Shown piece after piece: positions 7,661 to 15,198 of a stretch of DNA of 15,242 nt (the first letter of the stretch is position 1; every line of letters starts with the position of its first letter). The stretch is from Bacteroidota bacterium (GTDB lineage Bacteria; Bacteroidota; Bacteroidia; Cytophagales; Cyclobacteriaceae): assembly GCA_023431285.1 (NCBI GenBank), contig JAEYXN010000308.1:1-15242 (forward strand). The letters run 5' to 3'. The notes beneath the pieces were generated by a model that was given only the letters and a program-made list of their open reading frames with translations, did not search any database and had not been told where the DNA came from. Both the position numbers and the translations under genes were made by a program.

Positions 7661-8206
7661 TTGAAAAAGGTAGCCTGCCTTGGCCTGATCGTTCTATTGC
7701 TCATGAATACCATGGGATACTATGCGATTTTCCTTGGCTTCCAGGTGCATTCCGACCGAAAGTTTACCTCCCGTCTTGAAAGTGATCGCTACGCAGAGGA
7801 TGACCTGATCACCATCAAAGTCCCTGTCTCGATTCCATATATGATGGATCGGGAAGATTATTCGCGCGCAGACGGAAAGTTTTCATCGGAGGGCAGACAG
7901 TACCGGATGGTCAAACAGAAGTACGCACAGGACACGCTGACAATTGTCTGCGTCCGGGATACCGACTCTGAACAGATACAGGTCGCGCTGAGCGACTACG
8001 TTAGCACCTTTACGGATAGTCCGGCACAACCTGCAAAGCACACTTCAAAGGCTTCGATTTCCTTCATCAAAGACTTCCTTGCGGTTAATACGCAAGTCAC
8101 CGTCTCCGTTGAAGGGTGGCAAAGCAAGGTCAGCCAGGTTCCGCACCCGTCCTTAGAATGGACAGATTACGTTCAGGAAATCTCCTACCCGCCCGAGCGC
8201 GGCTGA
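7661..8206 (+). CDS. Membrane-anchored protein of unknown function, paralogue B
   Basis: This is 181 residues starting from a TTG codon at 7661. The first in-frame ATG would remove most of the membrane helix (ACLGLIVLLLMNTMGYYAIF), so the TTG start is well supported; the start also lines up with paralogue A. After the helix comes a domain sharing many patches with A: RLESDRYA, VPVSIPYM, EDYSRADG, YRMVKQK, DTLTIVCVRD, SDYVSTFTDSP, SFIKDF. The C-terminal tails differ. The single N-terminal helix suggests an inner-membrane anchor with a periplasmic body. It is divergent from A across 141 bases and followed by a hairpin before the rightward operon. No known domain is recognised; a role tied to the flanking TonB loci is inferred from position. 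Confidence 0.82.
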   Translation: MKKVACLGLIVLLLMNTMGYYAIFLGFQVHSDRKFTSRLESDRYAEDDLITIKVPVSIPYMMDREDYSRADGKFSSEGRQYRMVKQKYAQDTLTIVCVRDTDSEQIQVALSDYVSTFTDSPAQPAKHTSKASISFIKDFLAVNTQVTVSVEGWQSKVSQVPHPSLEWTDYVQEISYPPERG

Positions 8207-8230
8207 ACTACTCACAAGGCACATCGCCGT

Positions 8231-8262
8231 CATGACGCTTCCGTCATGTAGCTTATTTTATT
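8231..8262 (+). terminator. Hairpin terminator candidate after paralogue B
   Basis: catgacg (8231-8237), loop cttc, cgtcatg (8242-8248) form a perfect 7-bp stem with a 4-base loop, followed by a T-rich stretch (tagcttatttta). It starts 25 bases after the paralogue B stop codon and would separate it, fully or partly, from the operon beginning at 8332. The T-run is interrupted, so termination may be incomplete. Confidence 0.5.
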
Positions 8263-8331
8263 AATTCTTTCAGTCATTGTTACGCGACCTGTTCACAGGG
8301 TGTGTTCGCTGCAACCTAACCATCATTCGCT

Positions 8332-8895
8332 ATGCCCCACATTCCACTTGAGGAGCATTTGCCGGGCATCACCGGCCTCCTGGAATATCGCAAAGACAGC
8401 GCTCATCCCATTCGTGAGCTTACTCAAATCCTGCTGCGCGGACCTTCTACATTAACAGAAGCGGAAAGGGAGATGATTGCTACAATCGTTTCATTCAACA
8501 ACGCGTGTAAGTTCTGCACAACGGCCCATACCGCTGCGGCGGATAAATTGCTTGGCGAACATCATACGATACAAGCCATCAAAACAGACATTGACACGGC
8601 CCCGATCTCGGATAAGATGAAGGCTCTCCTTCATATCGCGCGTCTCGTGCAGCAAAGTGGTAAGGCTGTCACCGAAGAATCCGTCCGTAGAGCCCGTCAT
8701 GCCGGCGCTACTGACATAGAGATCCATGATACTGTCCTCATCGCAGCGCTATTCTGTTTATACAATCGATATGTGGACGGACTCGCCACGCGACTTCCTG
8801 AAACAAATGAATACTTCGAAGGTCTTGCAGAACGTCTTGCCACCATTGGGTACAAAAGACTTCCACAGGGCTACGATCATTTAAAGAAATCATAA
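8332..8895 (+). CDS. AhpD/carboxymuconolactone decarboxylase-like protein 1
   Basis: This 187-residue protein belongs to the AhpD-like branch of the carboxymuconolactone decarboxylase (CMD) superfamily. It carries Glu47, Cys59, Cys62 and His66 in the spacing E-x11-C-x2-C-x3-H (EREMIATIVS, then CKFCTTAH), matching the Glu/Cys/Cys/His redox centre of AhpD. The extra His found between the cysteines of mycobacterial AhpD is absent (Lys-Phe here). The second half holds EIHDTVLIAALFCLYNRYVD, shared almost word for word with two paralogues further along the operon. The cysteine pair implies a thiol-peroxidase or disulfide redox role rather than lactone decarboxylation. No signal peptide is seen, so it is cytoplasmic. 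It is the first gene of the rightward operon, 18 bases before the TonB receptor. Confidence 0.88.
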   Translation: MPHIPLEEHLPGITGLLEYRKDSAHPIRELTQILLRGPSTLTEAEREMIATIVSFNNACKFCTTAHTAAADKLLGEHHTIQAIKTDIDTAPISDKMKALLHIARLVQQSGKAVTEESVRRARHAGATDIEIHDTVLIAALFCLYNRYVDGLATRLPETNEYFEGLAERLATIGYKRLPQGYDHLKKS

Positions 8896-8913
8896 AACAA
8901 CCTACCCCTACAA

Positions 8914-11676
8914 ATGAAAACACTTTTACTCGTCATAATGTTGTCCCTTAGTGCGACTGCATACAGCCAGAGCACAAAGATCAGCGGAAACATCACCGAT
9001 GGAAACGGAAACGCCGTTCCCGGTGCGAATGTGATTATCAAAGGAAAAGTCGCCGGCACTACATCTGATGTGAACGGCGCGTTTATCTTGAGTACTTCCC
9101 AAACCCCTCCTTTCACAATAATTGTATCTAGTGTCGGATTCAGAAAGCAAGAGATTGAAATCACCGAAGCTGAAAGCAGCGTCGCCGTTACGTTGGAGGA
9201 ATCCTCGCAGGTCATGGACGAACTTGTAGTGTCAGCCTCCCGAGTGGAAGAAAGCATATTACAATCTCCTGTGAGCATCGAGAAAATGGATGTACGTGAC
9301 ATTCAGCAAACCGCTTCTGTTTCATTCTACGATGCGCTGGAGAATCTCAAGGGAGTTGAGATGGTCACCAGCGGATTGACGTTCAAGCAGATCAACACAC
9401 GCGGGTTTAACCACACAGGAAACTCCCGATTTCTTCAACTGGTCGATGGTGTGGACAACCAGACTCCCGGGCTTGGATTCTCCATTGGAAACATGTTCGG
9501 ATCATCCGACCTGGACATGGAGAGTGCGGAGCTTATCCCGGGTGCGGCGTCAGCCTTATACGGTCCTGTCGCATTCAGTGGGGTGTTGATGATGAGAACG
9601 AAAGACCCGTTCCAATATCAAGGGCTCAGCGCACAGGCGAAGGTGGGCGTCAACCACATCGGAGAAAAGTACGCTGACCCGCATCTTCTCAACGACTACT
9701 CTATACGTTATGCTAAAGCTTTCAATGATCGCTTTGCTTTCAAAATCAATGCTTCATACTTCAAGGGACTTGATTTCTACGCTACAAACTACACTGACGT
9801 AGACCCGGGAAGCAGTCCTGCCGAACGTGGAGCCAACAATCCTGCGCGGAATGCATTAAACATCTATGGAGATGATGAGGCGCGCACCATTGAAGGCGTT
9901 GGTCGGGTATCAAGAACAGGATACGAAGAACGTGACGTAACAGACTATAATGTCTACAGTCTGAAACTGAATGGCGCTCTGCATTACAGAATTTCCGAGA
10001 ACATGGTACTCAGCTACCAGTATAACTTTGGTCAAGGCACTGCGAACTATACCGGCAGCAATCGATTCTCCATAAATGATTTTACACTTCAGCAGCATAA
10101 AGCTGAGCTAAAGGGTGGGAACTATTTCATTCGTGCCTACTCAACCATTGAAGACTCCCATGATTCTTACAACGCAAAAGGGCTGGGTCAATTGATCACC
10201 AAAACGTGGGTACGCGATTTCGACGGCAACATTGTTCCAGAGAATGAGGCCGACGATATGTGGTATTCCAGGTACGAAGAAGCATTCCTGGGGAATATCA
10301 ACGGTGTCGCTGCGGGTAGCCACACTGCAGCAAGGACCTTTGCTGATCAGGGACGATTCCTTCCCGGCACTGCTGAATTCAACGCCCAGAAGAAACGTCT
10401 GATTGCAACCCAGGGGCTGAGTGGGGCAGGGATTCTCAGTCAAAGCAAGCTTTACCATGTAGAAGGTCAATATGACTTTTCTGAAAAGATCAAAGTCCTT
10501 GACGTCCTCGTAGGTGGTAACTTCAGAAGATACGACATGTTTACCAACGGAACACTGTTCGATGACAAAGGTGGCAGCATCATTATTGATGAAAGCGGAG
10601 CGTTCCTGCAGATAGGCAAAGCGTTGCTCAACAAGAACCTCAAACTTGCCGGCTCAATACGATACGATAAGAACCAAAACTTCGAAGGTCGTTTTACTCC
10701 ACGCGCCTCAGCTGTTTATACAGTGGCGGGCAATCATCATTTCAGAACATCCTATCAGACCGGATTCAGAAACCCTACGCCGGGTGATCAGTACATCAAG
10801 CTGAATGCGGGTCCGATCACTATCCTTGGAGGTGTTCCTGACAACAGCAAAGGAATGACCGTGTACCAGAACTCATTCACGACAGCATCCCTTGGGCCAT
10901 TCTTTGGCGCGTTCCAGCAGGCGATGCAGGGTGGCGCTTCATTCGAAGAAGCTGTGATGCAGGCTAAGAATATGCTCGTGAAATCCGATGTGGAATACAT
11001 CAAACCAGAACGCGTAAAAGTATTCGAGATCGGTTACAAAGGCTTGATCAATGATAAAATCGTTCTCGATGTAAACTATTACTACTCCAGCTATACAGAT
11101 TTTCTTCTGAACCAGGTGGTGATGGAGCCTCAAAGTACGGTGCTCGCGGGTGACGGTACGATCAACCCTCAGGCTGCCATCGACCTTCTGAATGGCGACA
11201 GTCATTTATACCAGTTGTACACCAATGCATCTGATGTGGTTACCGCACAGGGCGCAACGCTCGGGCTGACCTACGCGATGCCGAAAAACTATTCCCTTAA
11301 CGTCAACGGCACCTTCGCCACATTTGACATTCGTGACGCAAACCCTAATAATGTTCCCGGCTTTAATACTCCCAGGTTCAAGACGGCTCTTACATTTGGA
11401 AACAGTCGCGTTACAGACAAGATAGGATTCAATATTGCGTGGAGATGGCAGGACGCGTACGACTGGTACGGAACGTTCAACCAAATGAGACCCGGTCGTA
11501 TAGATGCGTTCTCTGTAATTGACGCACAGGTGAATTACAAAATTCTCCCTATCAAATCAATGGTAAAGATTGGCGCCAGCAATCTGTTTAATAACCAGGT
11601 GTATCAGGCCTTTGGATCACCTTCCATCGGAGCAATTTATTATATCAGTCTCACATTCGACCAACTGCTGAGGTAA
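8914..11676 (+). CDS. TonB-dependent receptor with N-terminal carboxypeptidase-like domain
   Basis: This 920-residue outer-membrane receptor has a signal peptide (about 1-19, MKTLLLVIMLSLSATAYSQ). A carboxypeptidase-D-regulatory-like beta-sandwich covers about 22-105 (ISGNITDGNGNAVPGANVII, TTSDVNGAF, VSSVGFRKQEI), then a TonB-box-like DELVVSASR. A plug domain spans about 115-235 (INTRGFNHTGNSRF, LVDGVDNQTPG, ELIPGAASALYGP, GVLMMRTKDPF), followed by a long barrel. It is smaller than typical SusC proteins and no SusD partner is present, so a SusCD glycan system is unlikely. Its stop overlaps the MFS start by one base (TAATG), linking outer-membrane uptake to inner-membrane transport. The ligand is unknown. 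It is clearly a different class from the FecA-like receptor of the left arm. Confidence 0.94.
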   Translation: MKTLLLVIMLSLSATAYSQSTKISGNITDGNGNAVPGANVIIKGKVAGTTSDVNGAFILSTSQTPPFTIIVSSVGFRKQEIEITEAESSVAVTLEESSQVMDELVVSASRVEESILQSPVSIEKMDVRDIQQTASVSFYDALENLKGVEMVTSGLTFKQINTRGFNHTGNSRFLQLVDGVDNQTPGLGFSIGNMFGSSDLDMESAELIPGAASALYGPVAFSGVLMMRTKDPFQYQGLSAQAKVGVNHIGEKYADPHLLNDYSIRYAKAFNDRFAFKINASYFKGLDFYATNYTDVDPGSSPAERGANNPARNALNIYGDDEARTIEGVGRVSRTGYEERDVTDYNVYSLKLNGALHYRISENMVLSYQYNFGQGTANYTGSNRFSINDFTLQQHKAELKGGNYFIRAYSTIEDSHDSYNAKGLGQLITKTWVRDFDGNIVPENEADDMWYSRYEEAFLGNINGVAAGSHTAARTFADQGRFLPGTAEFNAQKKRLIATQGLSGAGILSQSKLYHVEGQYDFSEKIKVLDVLVGGNFRRYDMFTNGTLFDDKGGSIIIDESGAFLQIGKALLNKNLKLAGSIRYDKNQNFEGRFTPRASAVYTVAGNHHFRTSYQTGFRNPTPGDQYIKLNAGPITILGGVPDNSKGMTVYQNSFTTASLGPFFGAFQQAMQGGASFEEAVMQAKNMLVKSDVEYIKPERVKVFEIGYKGLINDKIVLDVNYYYSSYTDFLLNQVVMEPQSTVLAGDGTINPQAAIDLLNGDSHLYQLYTNASDVVTAQGATLGLTYAMPKNYSLNVNGTFATFDIRDANPNNVPGFNTPRFKTALTFGNSRVTDKIGFNIAWRWQDAYDWYGTFNQMRPGRIDAFSVIDAQVNYKILPIKSMVKIGASNLFNNQVYQAFGSPSIGAIYYISLTFDQLLR

Positions 11677-12923
11677 TGAACACAAAAGTGATTACTTCAG
11701 ATAATAAAGACATTGAGCGAATCGACGCCCTGCTCTGGGTGTCGTTCGCGATTTGTTTTTTGTGTAACATGAGTGCAGGATTGATCTCAACTTTGATGTC
11801 AGCGTACCTCCCCCCTGTGGTTCAGGACCTGACGGGAAAAGCGGGCCCTGCCGAACTCGGAAAGATCAGCGCATACATTCAATCTCTCTTCATCGCAGGG
11901 TGGGCTGTTGGCGGATTCTTCTGGGGTTTTATCAGCGACAAGATTGGAAGGGTTCGCGCCCTTTCGCTGTCTGTCTTTCTGTTCGGGATCTTTACGTTTG
12001 CGATCTCTCTTGCGTCGTCATGGGAATATGTAGTCGCGTTGAGGCTACTTTCCGGATTGTCCGTCGGAGGAATCCTCGTGATCACTCCTATGCTGTTGTT
12101 TGAAATCTGGCCAAAGAAGTCACGCGCCGTTTTCATTGGCATCGACTCCATCGGCTTTCCGGTCGGAATCTTTACTTCAGGTGTTGTCACGGTAATGGTA
12201 AGTCACTGGAGAGAAGCCTTCACCATCGGATTGCTTCCGGTCGCGCTGGGTCTGATCGCATTACTGACATTGAAGGAATCAGAACACTGGAAGAACAGGG
12301 CGGCCAGAGTATCCGATGCGACGGCAACTCCGATCGACCTGAGCAACCTTGTAAAAGGATCGATTGTTTTCGGTTCAATGCTTATTGGTCTCTGGGGAAT
12401 GTTCTCCTGGATTCCAACCTGGGTGCAGAGTCTACTGACTTCCACTGATGGTCAGAACGAACGCGGGATCGCGATGATGCTTCTCGGAGCTGGTGGCCTT
12501 GCCGGCGGATTTTCCTCTGGTTGGATCTCCAACGCAGCCGGGGTAAGAAGAGCCATGATGTTTTGTTTCGGAGGATGTATTGTGATGTCCGTCCTTCTGT
12601 TCGGAATGAACAAATCATTCTCTAATGTCATCTATGCAGAGCTGGCGCTGCTTTCATTCTTCTTTGGAATCAGTCAGGGATTATTATCGATCTACATACC
12701 GCAACTGTTTCCGGTTCAGATCCGCGGTACGTTTACCGGCATCTGCTTTAACACCGGGCGAATTGTTACGGCTACGGCGATTTTTTTCGTCGGGTTTCTT
12801 GTAACTTTCTTCAATGGTTACAGCAATACACTACTTGTTTTTGCAGGGATATTTTTGATCGGATTTCTGACGATGGCGTTTTCAAAAGACAATAAAAAAC
12901 CAAATCTCAATGGCACACATTAA
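11676..12923 (+). CDS. Major facilitator superfamily transporter
   Basis: This 415-residue inner-membrane protein has about 12 hydrophobic segments and the MFS signature motif A between helices 2 and 3: Gly84-x3-Asp88-x2-Gly91-Arg92-x-Arg94 in GFISDKIGRVRAL. A cytoplasmic loop (KESEHWKNRAARVSDATATP, about 200-220) separates the two six-helix halves. The second half contains GGLAGGFSSGW and a QLFPVQIRGT segment of the kind common in organic-acid and metabolite carriers. Coupling to the upstream receptor (TAATG) and a 14-base overlap with the next gene argue that it moves the same or a related substrate across the inner membrane. Direction and substrate cannot be told. Confidence 0.92.
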   Translation: MNTKVITSDNKDIERIDALLWVSFAICFLCNMSAGLISTLMSAYLPPVVQDLTGKAGPAELGKISAYIQSLFIAGWAVGGFFWGFISDKIGRVRALSLSVFLFGIFTFAISLASSWEYVVALRLLSGLSVGGILVITPMLLFEIWPKKSRAVFIGIDSIGFPVGIFTSGVVTVMVSHWREAFTIGLLPVALGLIALLTLKESEHWKNRAARVSDATATPIDLSNLVKGSIVFGSMLIGLWGMFSWIPTWVQSLLTSTDGQNERGIAMMLLGAGGLAGGFSSGWISNAAGVRRAMMFCFGGCIVMSVLLFGMNKSFSNVIYAELALLSFFFGISQGLLSIYIPQLFPVQIRGTFTGICFNTGRIVTATAIFFVGFLVTFFNGYSNTLLVFAGIFLIGFLTMAFSKDNKKPNLNGTH

Positions 12924-13461
12924 CGTACCTGAAGACGTACCGGGGATCCGCAGTCTCGCGATGTTCCGACCAGAGACCGGAGAACACCTTTATCAATTGG
13001 CGCAGGTTATTCTGAGAGACGAATCGCCTCTTACTCCTGCAGAACGTGAACTCATTGCTACACATGTGTCGGCAAGAAACAAGTGTGTCTTCTGCATGAG
13101 TAGTCATGCAGCGGCGGCCCGCGAATTATTTGAGGACGATCGCGAAGTAGTAGATTGTGTTATTCACAATCAGCCCACTAGCCTACTCTCGGACAAAATG
13201 AAAGCCTTACTGGAAATTGCCGGCAAGGTTCAGCAAAGCGGAAAACTAGTTACTGATGAAGATGTGGCCGAAGCCCGAAGGCATGGCGCCAACGACAGGG
13301 ATATCCATGATACAGTTCTGATTGCAGCAACTTTCTCTATGTTTAACCGATACGTCGATGGCCTCGCGACGCTTACACCCTCCGACCCGAAAGAATATGA
13401 GGCGATGGGAAACCGTCTTGCCAGAGTCGGCTACGTTCCACCGAAACCCACAACCCACTGA
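12910..13461 (+). CDS. AhpD/carboxymuconolactone decarboxylase-like protein 2
   Basis: This 183-residue paralogue of the proteins at 8332 and 13461 aligns without gaps through the active-site region: Glu47, Cys59, Cys62 and His66 (ERELIATHVS, then CVFCMSSH) at exactly the same residue numbers. It also has the shared opening MAHI.(V/L)P...PGIR, the FRPET segment, and DIHDTVLIAATFSMFNRYVD in the second half. Val-Phe sits between the cysteines, so the inter-cysteine His of mycobacterial AhpD is missing here too. The ATG lies inside the end of the MFS gene (14-base overlap) and the stop overlaps the next start (TGATG), so it is translated as part of the same message. It is predicted to be cytoplasmic with a thiol redox function. 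Confidence 0.88.
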   Translation: MAHINVPEDVPGIRSLAMFRPETGEHLYQLAQVILRDESPLTPAERELIATHVSARNKCVFCMSSHAAAARELFEDDREVVDCVIHNQPTSLLSDKMKALLEIAGKVQQSGKLVTDEDVAEARRHGANDRDIHDTVLIAATFSMFNRYVDGLATLTPSDPKEYEAMGNRLARVGYVPPKPTTH

Positions 13462-14009
13462 TGGCACACATTGACTTACCAAAAGAACTTCCAGGCATCA
13501 GAGGTCCGATGGCGTTCCGGCCTGAAACATCTAAACCAATGAATGAGCTTGCTGAGATTCTATTGCGAAGCGACAACTCGCTTACGAGAGGAGAAAGAGA
13601 GTTCATCGCTACGTATGTATCTTATCTGAATGATTGCTTTTTCTGTCAGAATGCTCACGGAGGAATTGCCCAGCATTACCTGGAGTGTAATCTCGAACAG
13701 ATGGACAGCTGGAAGGCTGATCCGGAGAATGCACCTATAACAGAAAAGATTAAGGCTCTCATCGCTATTGCCGGAAGTGTTCAGAAAGGCGGGAAGCATG
13801 TGACCACTGAGCAAGTAGAACGTGCGCGTCAGGCGGGAGCCACCGATCTGGAAATTCATGACACTGTTTTAATCGCTGCCGCATTCTGCATGTTTAACCG
13901 ATATGTAGATGGTCTCGGCACGTGGGCTCCGCAAGACCGGACGTTCTATGTCAATCGTGGAAAGGCCCGCGCGGAAGAAGGTTATGCTAATTACAATCCC
14001 CATCATTGA
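13461..14009 (+). CDS. AhpD/carboxymuconolactone decarboxylase-like protein 3
   Basis: This 182-residue protein is the third member of the paralogue set, directly coupled to the second (TGATG). Glu47, Cys59, Cys62 and His66 are again conserved (EREFIATYVS, then CFFCQNAH), with Phe-Phe between the cysteines. It shares MAHI, the FRPET segment with paralogue 2, and EIHDTVLIAAAFCMFNRYVD with both. The adjacent pair is most simply a tandem duplication, perhaps giving a hetero-oligomer, since CMD/AhpD proteins form trimers or hexamers. The stop codon overlaps the ATG of the DUF3179 gene (TGATG). No export signal is present. Confidence 0.88.
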   Translation: MAHIDLPKELPGIRGPMAFRPETSKPMNELAEILLRSDNSLTRGEREFIATYVSYLNDCFFCQNAHGGIAQHYLECNLEQMDSWKADPENAPITEKIKALIAIAGSVQKGGKHVTTEQVERARQAGATDLEIHDTVLIAAAFCMFNRYVDGLGTWAPQDRTFYVNRGKARAEEGYANYNPHH

Positions 14010-15154
14010 TGAAAACTTTATTTTATGCGGGCGTCGTCCTGCTGGGCATTTTTGAAATCCTGAACGTATATTTCATCATGCCGATGCCCGGCAGCCAGCG
14101 CATGGACTCCATTGACCTGGCCTATTTCCTCTACACCAACCGTTGGACCTTCCGCGCCGTATTCGGATTAATGATCATAGCAGGTGCACTCACCGTATTC
14201 CGGTCTGGCCGAATCTGGATTCCACTAATCGCAATGTTACCGGTAGCCGCCGTTGTGTACTTTTTCAATTTCAAAATGACCGCGGACCACATGTTCCTTC
14301 AGCCGGAAGTCCTCGCATTCAAATCAAAAAGCGAGAATGTTTTGAACGACAGCAGCATCGTAATCGCCGTACGAAATAAATATGACGCAAAAGCATACCC
14401 CGTCCGTTATATCCAGTATCATCACCAGGTGCGCGATTCCATCGGAGGCGAACTCATTATGGTCACCTACTGTAATGTGTGTCGCACAGGGCGTGTGTTC
14501 CGTCCGTTGGTAGATGGCAGCCCCGAGAATTTTCGCCTTGTTGGAATGGATCATTTTAATGCGATGTTTGAAGACAGTTCCACCAAAAGCTGGTGGCGCC
14601 AGGCTACAGGCGAGGCCGTTACAGGAACTCTGAAGGGCAAATCTCTTCCGGAAGTTGAGTCCTCTCAAATGACCCTGGGGAAATTCTTTCTTCTGCACCC
14701 TTACGGACGGGTTATGGATGCGGAAGCAAGATCAAAACAATTTTATGATACCCTTGGGCGCTATGAAAAAGGGAAAAGCAGAGGCGACCTGACCCGAACT
14801 GATTCCTCGTCCTGGAAAGATAAGTCGTGGGTAGTCGGCGTTCAGCTGGGCAGCTTATCAAAAGCCTACGACTGGAACGATCTGAAACGGGACAGGGTAA
14901 TCAACGATAGTATTGGCACCACTCCGATCACAATCGGGCTCGCGGGTGATGATCAGACGTTCATTGTTATTGAAAGAACTCCTGATGAAAGATTTGTCGT
15001 ACGAAATGATACACTCATAAGTACATTGCGGCGGATTGATTTCGCTGGCAGAAGCAATGAAGGATACCGGACAAAAGTGATCAACAGCTACCAGGAGTTC
15101 TGGCATAGCTGGAAAGAATTTCATCCTGGGACGGCTGTATACAAGGCGTACTGA
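14009..15154 (+). CDS. Membrane-anchored DUF3179 protein
   Basis: This is a 381-residue protein with three N-terminal hydrophobic helices (about 4-24, 48-64 and 69-88), then a DUF3179 domain (about 120-380). Recognisable family features are KAYPVRYIQYHHQVRD at 128-143, YCNVCRTGRVF with Cys155 and Cys158, the TKSWWRQATGEAVTG segment (the family pattern is T-x-S-x-W-x-Q-x-TG-x-A), and a FFLLHP segment. The DUF3179 function is not known; the conserved Cys-x2-Cys and His pair suggest metal binding or redox chemistry. I chose the ATG at 14009 because it forms the TGATG overlap with the AhpD-like gene; a TTG three bases earlier is less likely. It is the last gene of the rightward operon. Confidence 0.87.
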   Translation: MKTLFYAGVVLLGIFEILNVYFIMPMPGSQRMDSIDLAYFLYTNRWTFRAVFGLMIIAGALTVFRSGRIWIPLIAMLPVAAVVYFFNFKMTADHMFLQPEVLAFKSKSENVLNDSSIVIAVRNKYDAKAYPVRYIQYHHQVRDSIGGELIMVTYCNVCRTGRVFRPLVDGSPENFRLVGMDHFNAMFEDSSTKSWWRQATGEAVTGTLKGKSLPEVESSQMTLGKFFLLHPYGRVMDAEARSKQFYDTLGRYEKGKSRGDLTRTDSSSWKDKSWVVGVQLGSLSKAYDWNDLKRDRVINDSIGTTPITIGLAGDDQTFIVIERTPDERFVVRNDTLISTLRRIDFAGRSNEGYRTKVINSYQEFWHSWKEFHPGTAVYKAY

Positions 15155-15198
15155 CTTCCGTCTTCCAATGGTGGCATAGAATTTTCGCTCTTGCAAGA

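Noticed and set aside
8277..8308. Promoter for the rightward operon (TTG, 21 bases, TGTGTTCG)
   Set aside because: Only four of six fixed bases of the TAnnTTTG box match, including a lost A at position 2; not better than chance.
8332..8895. True gamma-carboxymuconolactone decarboxylase of the protocatechuate pathway
   Set aside because: The Cys-x2-Cys-x3-His centre with the upstream Glu is the AhpD-type redox signature, and no other protocatechuate pathway gene is in the window.
8914..11676. SusC-type glycan receptor
   Set aside because: The protein is shorter than typical SusC, its plug motifs differ, and no SusD gene follows; the next gene is an MFS carrier.
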